Part shown: positions 23,866 through 35,000 of the stretch, piece after piece
How the letters are laid out: each line of letters starts with the position of its first letter
How positions within the stretch are numbered: the stretch's first letter is position 1
Assembly (NCBI RefSeq): GCF_026212465.1
Contig: NC_080055.1
Coordinates: 16,274,714 to 16,338,713 of the forward strand
Reading direction: 5' to 3'
DNA: 64,000 nt
Origin: Amaranthus tricolor
Lineage: Eukaryota; Streptophyta; Magnoliopsida; Caryophyllales; Amaranthaceae
The notes under the pieces: model-generated
Databases searched by the model: none
Seen by the model: only the letters and a program-made list of their open reading frames with translations
What the model was told of the DNA's origin: nothing
Made by a program: the position numbers and the translations under genes

Positions 23866-24272
23866 AGCAAATTAAGAGTTAGGTTTAGGAACCCAGTTAT
23901 CCTTGGGTTCCTTGTCGATTATACATGAATCATATTTCTTGATCCATAACTGTTCGACATGAATTTTATTTGCTATGTGGTGCTGTTCCCTTTTTATACA
24001 ATGATATTTTAGGTGTCCAATTTTACCACAAAAGGAACAGATTTTACTACTAGGGAGATCAACATAGACCTTTTTCTTTTTATCATTTTTAACATAACCT
24101 AGACCTTCTTTACTCTTTGGTTTAGCATTTAGAATCCATTTGGGAACTTCATTGATTTTCCGTTTTCCTTATTGAATTGATCTTTTAGTTGCTTATTTTC
24201 TCTTTTACATGATTCTAATTTTAATTTCATTTCTTGAAATTCCGTGCTAAACACATGAGTGGATATATCATT

Positions 24273-25682
24273 TTAATGCCATTTTAAGCCTAGCAATTTG
24301 TTTTGATTCTTTTCAATGTTAAGAATGATGAATTCCTGCTTTATTTTCTCCAATTGCTCTTTTAAAATGATGTTCTTATCTAACAAATCAAAAAATCTAC
24401 TTTGCACATCGATCCTAAAAGTCTTTAAGTATGAGATGTGATCTTTACTTAACTTAAGGTCTTTCTCAATTTGGAGACACTTAGCTGTTTTTTCTTCCAA
24501 CTTCTCTTGTGTTTCCAAAAATAACTTAATTAATTTATCCTTACTTAAACTGAATAGATGTTTAGGAGAAGAACTATAAGACATTACCTCTCTTTCCTTA
24601 GTCTTTTCATGAGATGCCATGAGACACGGATTTGCAGTTTCTTCCTCTACTGGAACTTCAGTTTCAACTTCGCTTTCAATGTCACCCCAAGCTGCGATCA
24701 TTGCTTTACGAAAATCTGTTCTGAAGTTTCCCTTCTTTGGCATTCTTCCAGCTTCCCTTGTCTTCCCTTTACCCTTCTCATTCTTCCATAGAGGGCAATC
24801 CTTGATGAAGTGATCAGTACTTCCACATTTGTGACATTCAAAATTTGTCTTCATGTTTGCAGTTCCTCTTTCCTTATTATTTCTTTGGTTTCTATATCTG
24901 CTGTTCTTGGAGAATTTTTTGAATTTACGTGCCAACATAGCAGCTTCCTCTTCACCAGCTTCTGATTCTTCACTATCATCAGCTGCTAGAGCCAGTCCTT
25001 TGTTTCGGGAACAGGCCGCTGTTCCCAAATGCAGTTCGTGTGTCATGAGTGAACAAGCCAGCTCCTCCAAATTGAACTTGGTGAAATCTTTGGACTCTTG
25101 GATGGCTGTGACCTTAGCTCTCCAGTGCTCATCTTGTGGAAGACTTCTCAGTATTTTCCTGACTTGTTCATCAACGGGAATGATCTTACCAAGAGAGACT
25201 AATTCGTTCGTGATATTTGTGAACCTGGTGAACATCTCTTGAATGTTTTCCCTAGGTTCCATGACGAACCTTTCATATCTGGACATCAGTAGATCAATCT
25301 TGGAGCGCTTCACTTCACTGGTGCCTTCATGGGTAACTTCCAGCAGGTCCCAAATTTGCTTTGCCGTTTTAGAACCCATGATACGATTATGTTCATTTGG
25401 CCCGAGACCACAGTGAAGTAGCTTGATCGCAAGAGCGTTCATCTCCATCTTTTGAAAGTCTTCCTTTTCATACTCAGTGATTGGTTTTGGAATTGATTCA
25501 TTATTGGAGTTGATGGTCGTCACTTCAAAGTCTACTATTTCAATTACTCTCCATACTTGGTAATTTTCGGCCTTTATGAAAATTTTCATCCTATTTTTCC
25601 AGTAGGTATAGAATTTCCCATCGAACATGGGTGGCCTTTGCGTAGAGTACCCTTCTTCCATGCATTCGTTCATCTTCAACAT
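24273..25682 (-). CDS. SIRE-type gag protein
   Basis: This 469-aa frame begins MLKMNECMEEGYSTQRPPMF just inside the primer-binding site. It has the UBN2/gag domain (about 10-230), an acidic linker, a CCHC zinc knuckle CHKCGSTDHFIKDC (about 280-295) and a C-terminal heptad-rich segment (about 375-460). It packages element RNA into particles. It ends at a stop before the protease, so in this copy gag and pol are not joined. Confidence 0.88.
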   Translation of the reverse strand: MLKMNECMEEGYSTQRPPMFDGKFYTYWKNRMKIFIKAENYQVWRVIEIVDFEVTTINSNNESIPKPITEYEKEDFQKMEMNALAIKLLHCGLGPNEHNRIMGSKTAKQIWDLLEVTHEGTSEVKRSKIDLLMSRYERFVMEPRENIQEMFTRFTNITNELVSLGKIIPVDEQVRKILRSLPQDEHWRAKVTAIQESKDFTKFNLEELACSLMTHELHLGTAACSRNKGLALAADDSEESEAGEEEAAMLARKFKKFSKNSRYRNQRNNKERGTANMKTNFECHKCGSTDHFIKDCPLWKNEKGKGKTREAGRMPKKGNFRTDFRKAMIAAWGDIESEVETEVPVEEETANPCLMASHEKTKEREVMSYSSSPKHLFSLSKDKLIKLFLETQEKLEEKTAKCLQIEKDLKLSKDHISYLKTFRIDVQSRFFDLLDKNIILKEQLEKIKQEFIILNIEKNQNKLLGLKWH

Positions 25683-25751
25683 CTTGCCAGGGAACAGGAT
25701 ACTGCTCTCAGGGTTTCTTGATTAAATGAGGAACAGGGCTCTGATACCAAT

Positions 25752-25912
25752 TGTTGAAATACACAGAGATGGTTGAATGCAACAAGAGGGGGGTGAATTG
25801 TTGTGTATCAAGCTTTACTACGTTTTTCTTCTAATTTGCGGAATTTTAACAAACAAAATAAAGCTTAAACTTAAAAAGCAAAAGATAAAAAGAAGACAAA
25901 GATTTTACGTGG
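25752..25912 (-). repeat. Truncated 5' LTR of the SIRE-type element
   Basis: These 161 bp match 16606-16766 with five substitutions. After TTTTACGTGG the sequence switches to FAR1-like coding sequence, where the intact LTR continues AAACCTTC. The primer-binding site TGGTATCAGAGC lies just left of it on the minus strand. Confidence 0.9.
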
Positions 25913-27416
25913 GCAAATTCAATAAGTAGGAAGAATTATGCCCTATTTGGAGAGATGGTCACCTTTGATTGTACTTATGATACTAATAAATCTAATATGG
26001 TTTTAGCTCCTTTTACCGATGTAGATTATCATAGGTCTTGTATTACATTTGGTGTTGGTTTGTTGGCTAAAGAGGATACTGAGTCATTTGAGTGGTTGTT
26101 TAGGACTTTTTCATACTGTACGGGGGATTGTATGCCTACTTATTTAATAACTGATCAAGACCCAGCAATGAAAATTGCAATTAAGAATGTTTTTTCAAAT
26201 ACAATACATGAACTTTGTATGTGGCACATAATGAGCAAAGTCACTGACAAAATAGGACCTGAATTGAACAAAGATGAGTTTTTTTTTAAAGAATTAAATA
26301 GTTATGTGTGGAATGTTGAACAAGAAGAAAGTGAATTTGAGGAGAAATGGGAGGCAATCATGATAAAGTATAATCTTCTTGGAATAAATGGTTTTGTAAC
26401 TTGTTTAGTATACGAGACCAATAAATACCGGCATATTTTAGGGACATCACATTATTGGGAGGGATTTTGAGAATTACATCTAGATCAGAGTGCATTAACA
26501 TTTTTTTTAACAATTTTTCAAACCCACACATGACGCTTGTTGACTTTTACATGAGCTATGAAAGTGCAATGGATGCCCAAAGATATAGCCAAGAAAAGCT
26601 GAATGTATCATCACTTCATACGGTACCCCAATTAAAAAGTCCATTGCTAATTGAAAAGCATGCTAATGAAGTCTATACAAGAACAATATTTTTTCTTTTT
26701 CAATATGAAGTTTATAAGTCTAGTTTTAAGACTTATATTCAAAGTATTGAAAAAAGTGAAAGTGTTGAAACTATAATTGTTTTGGACTCGGTATCAGACA
26801 AGATTTACAAAGTCACATTTATTGCAGGAAGTTCAATTCAAGAGCTTCAACTAGATTGTGGGTGTAAGTTTTTCAAACGTGTAGGCCTATTATGTTGTCA
26901 TGCGATTTGTGTTATGAGTGCAAGACAAATAACACAAATCCCAAAGAAAGATATCTTAGATCGTTGGACAAAACCAGCAATGAAGAAGCCTATTTTTGAT
27001 ATGCATGGCAATTTGATTGAAGACCAGAAAAATTTGGACAACATGGGGAACTTGTTGGGGGAAGTTTGGTCGGAAATATTCCATTGTGTTGGTTTAGCTG
27101 AAGGGAGTGAAAGTGACTTACAATCACTTCTAAAACCCTCAAGGGTTTTAGTAGAAAAATGGAGGAACGTGATGATGTAAGATTGAAAATTATGAAAGAA
27201 CAACAAATAGAATTTTTGTTAGGGTCAAATTCATCGTCAACAATGAAAATCCAAAACCCAATACAATCAAAAAACAAGGGAAAGAGGCAGAGGATAGTTA
27301 GTGAAAAGGAACAAAATATCGAGCAAAGCAAGAAGAACAAACAAAAGTGTAAAACTTGTGGGGAATTTGATTACCATGATAGTCGTAATTGCCCAACAAG
27401 AAGAACATCTTTGTAA
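25913..27416 (+). pseudogene. FAR1/FHY3-like (MULE-transposase-derived) relic, N-terminus missing
   Basis: The reading frame begins abruptly at the LTR junction with WANSISRKNYALFG, inside the MULE-type transposase domain. VTFDCTYDTNK and ITDQDPAM carry acidic residues of the DDE core, followed by HELCMWHIMSK. A frameshift near 26455 continues into TSRSECINIFF and a SWIM zinc finger (CGCKFF..GLLCCHAICV near 26860). A second frameshift near 27160 leads to a Lys-rich tail ending CKTCGEFDYHDSRNCPTRR, the usual FAR1-related C-terminus. Family members are transcription factors derived from Mutator transposases. The FAR1 DNA-binding domain is absent, and this copy could equally be a degraded MULE transposase. 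Confidence 0.88.
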
Positions 27417-27689
27417 ATAAGGTATGTATTCTTCTATATGAATATTTTTTTAGTGTCTTGTTCATGAAAAATATTGAACTTATATTACCTGACTTTGAAA
27501 ATGTGTATTGGTTGCTTTTACTGTTTACAAGTTGCTGCTTTACATGTTGATTTTGATTTACATGTTGTTGCTTTGTTGGTGTTTCACATTTACATACATT
27601 CTATTATGTTGTCATGCACCAAAGTACGTTCTGGTGGAAAGATTAAGAACATAATGATCTTAATCACCATGGATGATCTTAAGTAATGT
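27417..27689. other. Spacer downstream of the FAR1-like relic
   Basis: It is T-rich and shows no domain. It could be the 3' untranslated region of the relic or part of the adjoining repeat. Confidence 0.4.
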
Positions 27690-28375
27690 AAGAAAATTTT
27701 GAGCAAAATAATGGTGAGAGTGAGTGATGAAGGAGAATATGAAAAATATCAGTTCCACAGTTTTTCTTAATTCCACAGTTATTTTTAGAAAATTGGAAGA
27801 AAATAAGCTTATTTGGGAAAAAAATTCCCAAAATAAGCATCGGGAAACTTATTTTCAAAAAGAGCACCTTCTAATCCTATGCTAAGGTTTGGTTGTGTTC
27901 GCTGTTACTAACAGCGGACCATTATTAAGTTGAGTCAACTAAAGTTAGCTAAAGAATCGCTGTTATTAGTATCAGTGGGCCATATACGGAAAGATTGAAA
28001 AAAATTAAGTTTTTTTCTATCAAAAACAATTCCCAAAATAAGCATCGGTAAATTTTAATTCCAAAAATTAGCGTCTCCATGCCAAATCAGAGGTCAGGTA
28101 TGTTCGTTGCTACTAACAGGAAACAAAGAAACTGGTCAAAAACAAAAGTCAAAATTCTTTGTTCATAGTTAAAAACAACGAACAAAAGGAAGGCAATGTC
28201 ATTGCGTTGAAAAAGACAAAAAAAAATGAAAACAAGTTTGTTCGTTGTTACTAACAGCGAACACAACTAAACCTTAGCATTGGACTAGGATGCGTTTATT
28301 TTGGGAAATAAGTTTTCTCGAAGTTTATTTTGGGAATTTTTTCCTAAATAAGCTTATTTTCTTCAAATTTTCATT
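27690..28375 (+). repeat. Palindrome-rich foldback repeat, copy 1
   Basis: The core (about 27793-28372) is bounded by inverted repeats GAAAATTGGAAGAAAATAAG and its inverse, each followed by CTTATTTGGG-type words. Inside are several 19-23-bp near-perfect palindromes of the type TCGCTGTTACTAACAGCGA, for example at 27897-27919 and 28240-28262. The left 100 bp includes a short conserved coding-like stretch, RVSDEGEYEK. The whole unit matches 61043-61775 on the opposite strand. Confidence 0.8.
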
Positions 28376-29031
28376 TTTTGAAATTGTATTTTATTTTTTT
28401 TAATTTTGGCAGGCCCAATTATAACCTTCTTTTTAAAAGACCCTTTCAAGTAACAATTTGTGCTTTTTTTATTTCTTTCTTTATTAATGTGTGGGTATTG
28501 GATTTTTACGTCTTGTTTTTCAGGAGTCAGATTCAATTTGTCAAAACTTAGATTTTGATTTGAGGTGTTTTGGAATTCCCCTTGTAATGTGAATTTTGTC
28601 TGATTATTCTCTATATCACAATTATGATTTTCAAAAAAAAAAAATCATTACAAAATAATTTATCAAACCAAATCAAGTGGGCAAAAAAATTGGAACTTTT
28701 AGATAATAAATAGAAAAGCCCGAGAAGTAAAAGGATGAAAGCTAGTCACAAAACAATCGAATTAATTACGTTATGACCTGCTAAATTGAGTTGTTAATAT
28801 AGCGAGTCGGATCTGGACTTGAACAGAGGAAATTCGATTCAAGTGATTCATCTGAGTAATTAGCATTTATGTTTCTGTTTTAGTTTATTTAACCCTAATA
28901 CATACTCCTACTATTTACTAATCAAACACACTTAAGAATCGATGATTTTCACTAGAAAAGATTTCTCAAGATCAAAATGCTTTGATAAAAAAAAATATTG
29001 ATGATGGCAATTTACAAGGAAAAGTTCATTT
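28376..29031. other. AT-rich spacer without recognisable genes
   Basis: I see no coding potential, RNA gene or repeat boundary here. Confidence 0.5.
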
Positions 29032-29040
29032 TAAATTAAA

Positions 29041-30979
29041 GAATAATTTGCGAATTACAGTCTTAAAACTTAGCATTTTTGCGAATTACAGTCCCAATGT
29101 TTATTTTTCTCAAATTACAACTGAAGACTCAATTCCGATAAGTGATAATATTCAAAACGCATATTAAATCAAACAAATAAATTAAGTAATTATATTTAGT
29201 TGTTTAATAGATCCAAAATTATATTAAATATAAAGTGTTTAATTGGTAAATGATTTAAGTCCAAATGTATATTGAAATTAGTTTAAATATATTGACTTAA
29301 GTTTTAACGTTTTATAAAATAAGTAATTTAGGTTAAGTAAATCCTATTGCTTGTTTATACGATTTTTAAATTGATTAGTTAAATTAGTGATTTACTTAGT
29401 AAACAAGTTATTTTATTCTATTTATAGATGGAAACGTTTACTAAAATATATGGAAACGTTTTTAGAGAAACTAAAATATAGGAAAGAATAATTCAAATGT
29501 TTCTGTAATCTTGGAATAAATTATGAATTATCTATATTGGTTATGTAGATTGAATTAATCAATATACAATACTTGGTATAAGGACTAACGTGACAGGTAT
29601 ACTAAGTTTTGAAGAAACCTTAAAATAACTCCAAACATGTTGATTCTGAATAAGTCAAGTGGAGCGTCTAGCTAACTTTCTGACCACGGTTTGGAAGATT
29701 GATTCAGCATAACTAACTAGAGATAAATAAGAAATAGAACCTTCATGTTCTCAACGGCTAATTTGAAGGCGTGGCCTATATAGAGAAGCTTCATCAAGAA
29801 TTGAAGAACATAGAACACAAGGGATAATATACGAACAACACAACTTACATTTGATATCTAATATCTTTAAGAGTCTAAAAAGAGAAAATTTGAAATAGTA
29901 AAATTATCAAAAAAAGCTATGTTTTAACTTATCTCTAAATATAAGCGCTTAATTCTCAAACCTGAGGTAAATCTGTTCGCAATTACTAACTGCGAACAAA
30001 GGGTTTGATTCAAAAAAATGCGAAAGGAATTATTCACACTTACTAACTGTGAACAGAATTGTTTGCTTTTTTTGACCAAATATCCTGTTCGCATGGTTGA
30101 TTTTTTTGACCAGTTTGCCTCTATTCACAGTTACTAACTGCGAACAAAACCTAACCTGAGCTCTGGGCTGAAGACACTTACATTTGAAAATAAGTTGAAA
30201 TATAGCTTAATATATGTTTTTTTTTTGATAATTTACTTATCTATTTCAAAATTTCATAAAAAGGGTTGTAAATTTTGTTCTTCATTGTTCATCTCTCACA
30301 ATTGTAATAGGTTTTAGAAGTCTAAAAGAGAGTTAGAATTATAATTTCATTTTACGACTTAAAGTTTTTGAATACTTTTAGAAGTATTCGTTTGTAATCT
30401 CTATTGTGTGGTTTTTGGGTTTACGTCTTTTATTAAAGGGAACTTGTAATCGTTCTTTAACGGGAAGAACGTGGTAAGAGAAGATAGAGAGATCTAGTAA
30501 TCTAGGGTTCATTAATAAAAGAAGTTGAATCCTAAGGGTTGAAAAGGAACCCATAAGCGGATTTACAAATCTTTTGTTTTATCTAAGTTAAATTCAGCAC
30601 TTAAGTTTTTGTTTGTTTTTCGTCCTAAGAATAGTTTCCGGAAAAACTATTTGAAAGGTCTTACAAGCTCTTGAGGTAACTTTTCGGACAAAATTTTAAA
30701 AAGTCATACTCTCTATTCACCCCCTATAGATTAGAGAGTTCACATCTCCTATCAACTTTCAACAGCCACCAAAGTATCAAAATTTACAGGTTCAGGCTAA
30801 AAACGCAGAACTTCAACCACTTAACCTAAAATTCCGACGACTAAAATAGTCGGAATTTTGTGTTTTGGCCTGAAGCTACAAACTTTGACACGTAGGTGAT
30901 TGTAATTCGCAAAAAATAAACATTGTGGCTGTAATTCGCAAAAGTACTAAACTTTAAGGCTGTAATTCACAAATTATTC
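29041..30979. mobile_element. Mutator-like element with ~90-bp TIRs and a 9-bp target duplication
   Basis: Both ends begin GAATAATTTGYGAATTACAG reading inwards, and the inverted match extends about 80-90 bp at roughly 88% identity. TAAATTAAA occurs directly outside each end (29032-29040 and 30980-30988), a perfect 9-bp duplication typical of Mutator elements. The inside (1.9 kb) has no transposase. It contains a palindromic repeat at about 29905-30230 and, at about 30230-30770, sequence that resembles a SIRE-type LTR ending in TATTCACCCCCTATAG. Confidence 0.85.
29905..30230. repeat. Palindrome-rich repeat, divergent third member
   Basis: It is bounded by imperfect inverted repeats (ATTATCAAAAAAAGCTATG and its inverse). 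It contains TTCGCAATTACTAACTGCGA (29976-29996) and further half-diverged palindromes near 30030, 30080 and 30125. The organisation is the same as at 27.8 and 61.1 kb, but with a different centre base composition. Confidence 0.65.
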
Positions 30980-31002
30980 TAAATTAAACCAATAGTAATT
31001 TG

Positions 31003-31971
31003 TGGAGCTGTTCAAATGTGATCCGATCCGAAAATGCGACTCGAAATCAAAAGTTATCCAACCTAAAAATGCGTATCTTTTTTAGATTTATCGAGCCGAC
31101 ATTACTCGAACCGAAGTTGCACCTAAACCGATTGACAACCGAAAATGGAAAACTGAATCCGAACTGCGACCGATTTTTAAAACCAATATGTAACCGTTGA
31201 CCGAGATTACCCGAACCTAATAGTAATCGAACCGAGTCATATCCGACCCCTACCATACTCGAAACCGAACTCAACCCGACTATAACCAATTTAGCCCGAA
31301 CCAATTGTTAATCGAACAACTATAAACCTGAAACAATTTCTAACATAAAAGTATGATCAACTCATATTCAATCATCTTATTAGTTAATCTAATAAAGCAA
31401 TAAATATTTTCATAAATTAAATTTTAAAAATATATGATTTTATTTATTTAGAGTTATAATCAATGATTAAAGTCTAATAAACTATTTTTAATCAAATTAG
31501 ATGAAAAATGATAGAACTTTAATTTTAATTTACAGTCAAACAAGTAAAACTAACAAAGTAATAATTATTAATTGATTTGCATTTTAACTAAGTAAAGAGA
31601 ATATTGTCATAAATTAAAAAATGACTAGCAAATTAATGTGATATTGACTCGATCGATAATAATTATTAACTCGTAGCCGAATTTTACTTGAAAAAAAATA
31701 CCCGGATTCAATCTATACCCGATAAAACCGAACCAATTGTTAACCGATAACAACTCGAGACCGATTGACACTCGACTCGAACTTCAATCGACACTGAACT
31801 GATACAAACCCGATAGCTCGAATAACTGATCTTCAACGGAACCGTGAGTGACCGACCAGGCCCGAATGTGACCTGCCGTAACACGCATCCGATTAATAAC
31901 CAATCCGAAATTCAATCGAACTAAATGACACCCGTTCGAAACCGACCCAATCACCCGAATGAACACTTCTA
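31003..31971. mobile_element. hAT-like nonautonomous element rich in CCGAAC words (969 bp)
   Basis: The right end reads inward TAGAAGTGTTCATTCGGGT and the left end TGGAGCTGTTCAAATG, a relaxed inverted pair. The flanks are GTAATTTG (30995-31002) and ATAATTTG (31972-31979), an 8-bp duplication with one mismatch. The outer 300 bp on each side are strings of CCGAAC/ACCCGA words. The centre is AT-rich. There is no transposase. Confidence 0.6.
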
Positions 31972-32041
31972 ATAATTTGTAAACTTTGTTTTACAGCGTA
32001 AAACTTTCCAGCCCCTTCACCTTTGCACGTTCGTCGTTCGA

Positions 32042-35000
32042 TTAAGATGTCTCTAAATTCTTCCACAAGTAGAGAGTCCTTCTGATGATAGGATCTGCTG
32101 AAAAACCTTCAGCATATGCACTGATTGCGTTCAACAGGGCAGTGAACTTCTCTCCATCATCCTGTATTTATGCAGTAACACTTACGAAATCAGCGATACA
32201 TTATATGCCAATACTGTAAATTACATTTCAGATATAATACCGCCTTTTTCACATTATTTACATCACCCTTCACTTGTTAATAAGAAAATAACAACGCTTT
32301 TCTGATGCATCATATCATATGTTACTTGAGAACACGGTTCAACATTGATAACATTTCCGAGATAACAAGCAGAGGAAGAAATTTGAAAGAAACTGTTAAA
32401 GTGGGATCAAATCCTAGAAATTTTTATTACATTTCATATTTACACAACATGCTATCATCCTAATGCCATTAAATGACTCCCACCTAAGCGCAGTTTATGT
32501 TTTAAAAATGTACGCAACCTCTTAACAATCACAACGTAGTTTTCAATTGACCTTTGATAGCAAACGCGATCTCCAACGTCACATAAATAAGTACATATGA
32601 TTTAGTGAGCCACTTTACTGATGTGAAATCAAAGATCTTAAGTTTTTTAGCTCTCTCGAAAATGGAGCCTAAATGTCATATTTGACATCCCAAATTGCAT
32701 GTCTGCAAAGACAAACACAAAATGGTTTGCACAGAGAACAATCTCAAATTTAAACTCAGTAACTGATTCCAGTATCAACTAGTAACTTTGCCAAAAACGG
32801 ATAATACTAATACTGCGCAAAATACGAAACCAAACTCGGTATCATACCAACCTCTGGCTTTCGGAAGAACAGGTCAGTTGTAGCAAATGGAACAAGATAA
32901 TGAGGAAGATCAGAACGTAGAATTGCCTGCAAGATTATCATATGTTAGTAAAGCAACAGTGTGCATATAGAAGATATCATGAATTTTTCAACCTTTTCCT
33001 TGCTCACAAAATTAAAAATCTCAGCAAAACACTAGCAGACGATACTAAGATATCGCAATAAGATATACATGTCTCAAAAGAAGTTTTTACCAGAGTTGTC
33101 AGAAAAGATACAACAAGTTCATCTGATTGAAGTAAAGCATTTTTTCTGCTTAGAAACAGATCAATCATGTTGCTACTCTTATAACCCACAACAACATTTT
33201 AAAATTTAAAATCACACCAAAAGTTCAAGAATAAAATGTTTGTGCCCGGATTATTATGATACGTATCAGCTGTCGACTAATAAGGCCCTGTCACTCGCAT
33301 AATTCGCTGCATCCCATGTTATTATCAAGGTCAGGGAATGAAAGATAGAGGGGCATTCATGTACTGTTTTCCACCATTAATATATTAGACTTTAGACCAT
33401 TAGCTATTTAATATCTGGATAATTTTATTAACAACGTTTTGGAACAACAAGAAAAAGGGAAAAATTAACTAATATGAGTGGTAGTAGCTATTATAGATTA
33501 AAAAAGCATAGTGAATACAATTACCAGTTCTTTACTCATGCGGGCGAGATCGGTACTTGAAATTAGAGCCTACAAAAAAAATGTGAAGTGGGATGTGATT
33601 AAAAAGAATGCAAACAAATTGAGAAATATATCAGCAACAAGGAAAACATGCCTTAAATACATTAGAAAATTCTAGCAGCCCTGTTGCATCAGGAATCGGA
33701 ACAGCAAGTAGCCAACATAATTGGCTCACTAAAAAAACGGAAGCAACAACATGGTTACATTTAGATCTTCTTACCTTATGGGCCTGCATATATTGAATTT
33801 CACACGACAACTCACTAAAGGGACAACAAAGTTTCTAGTAGAAGACAACTAAATATCGCCTTACGTGTGCTTCAAAGTTCATATTATAGTCCGTCTGTTC
33901 TAAATTATTCCCTATCCTAACTAATTAGGTTTTGAAGGGTGTAATTGAGTGGGGTTGATGAGAAAAAAAAAGATAGCAGGGCCAAGTGATTAAGGGACTA
34001 TCATCTATAGAATACAACAAGCTCTTGATTCTAGTTGAATGGCATTATCAGAAATCCAGCAAAATTATGCAACTTAAACTGGAAATCACAACATGAATCC
34101 CCTTCAAACTAAAAGAAGGAAATAAAAAAGCTCTGAGTGAAAACTAGTAGTAGAAAATGCGAAAATATTCAGAAATTATTTTTTGGAACTCCCCTTATTC
34201 TTCCCAAAATGCAACTCACTTTCCTCAAATTAATCCAAACCCTGAAGGTTCTCCATGTCTCCAGGTACAAGTGAAACAAAACCTGAACTACCCTTTTGAA
34301 AAAAAAGGCCAATAATTTGCAGAATTGTAAAGAGCACAAATAGAAATGCATTAGAGCTGATAACATATAGGAAGACTACTTCAACAAAGCAGGCTGATGA
34401 CAGAACTACCGACTGAGCATTTGGCTGCATTTTACACCAATTGCAGACGTCTTTGCTGGTGCATATCCTTCATGTCTTCTTTGTTCTTGCTCTTGATTAA
34501 AACACCCCTAAAACAGTTGCCTGACAACAAACTTCAATCTTTTCATTGAATATTCCTAAAGCTCAAGACAATGGTGCATACCCTGCATGTCTGCTTTGTT
34601 CTTGCTCTTGATTAAAACAACCCAAAAACAGTTGCTTGACAACAAACTTCAATCTTTTCATTGAATATTCCTAAAGCTCAAGACAATGGTGCATAGCCTG
34701 CATGTCTGCTTTGTTCTTGCTCTTGATTAAAACAACCCAAAAACAGTTGCTTGACAACAAACTTCAATCTTTTCATTGAATATTCCTAAAGCTCTAGACA
34801 ATGGCTCTAGACTTATAAGGTTCAATCAACCTTAAGATGTTCGAGCAGGTTGCAGGGCATGTCAAATAATAACAACAGCAGCCAAAGCAGTTTCACAAAT
34901 ATCAACTTCCATAGATGACGGGAAAACAAAATTAACTGGCGAGAGATTTTTTGGGATAAGGCTCACTGTGATGGTTTATGACACTTCGACAGTCTCCAGT

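Larger units (their letters stand above)
16606..25912 (-). mobile_element. SIRE/Maximus-type copia element with an extra 3' ORF, 5' LTR truncated
   Basis: On the minus strand the order is: partial 5' LTR (25752-25912), primer-binding site (about 25739-25750), gag (25682-24273), protease-integrase (23865-22414), RT (21967-21191), RNase H (21173-20652), an additional ORF in the env position (20141-18513), a polypurine tract (18228-18240) and the 3' LTR (16606 to about 18223). The 161 bp shared by the two LTRs differ at five positions (about 3%). A long LTR and an ORF after pol are typical of the SIRE lineage. Several stops and frameshifts make it inactive. The right LTR ends abruptly inside a FAR1-like sequence. 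Confidence 0.92.

Noticed and set aside
31000..31304. Overlapping open frames in the CCGAAC-rich region
   Set aside because: Low-complexity word repeats of a hAT-like element keep stops away; there is no protein similarity.
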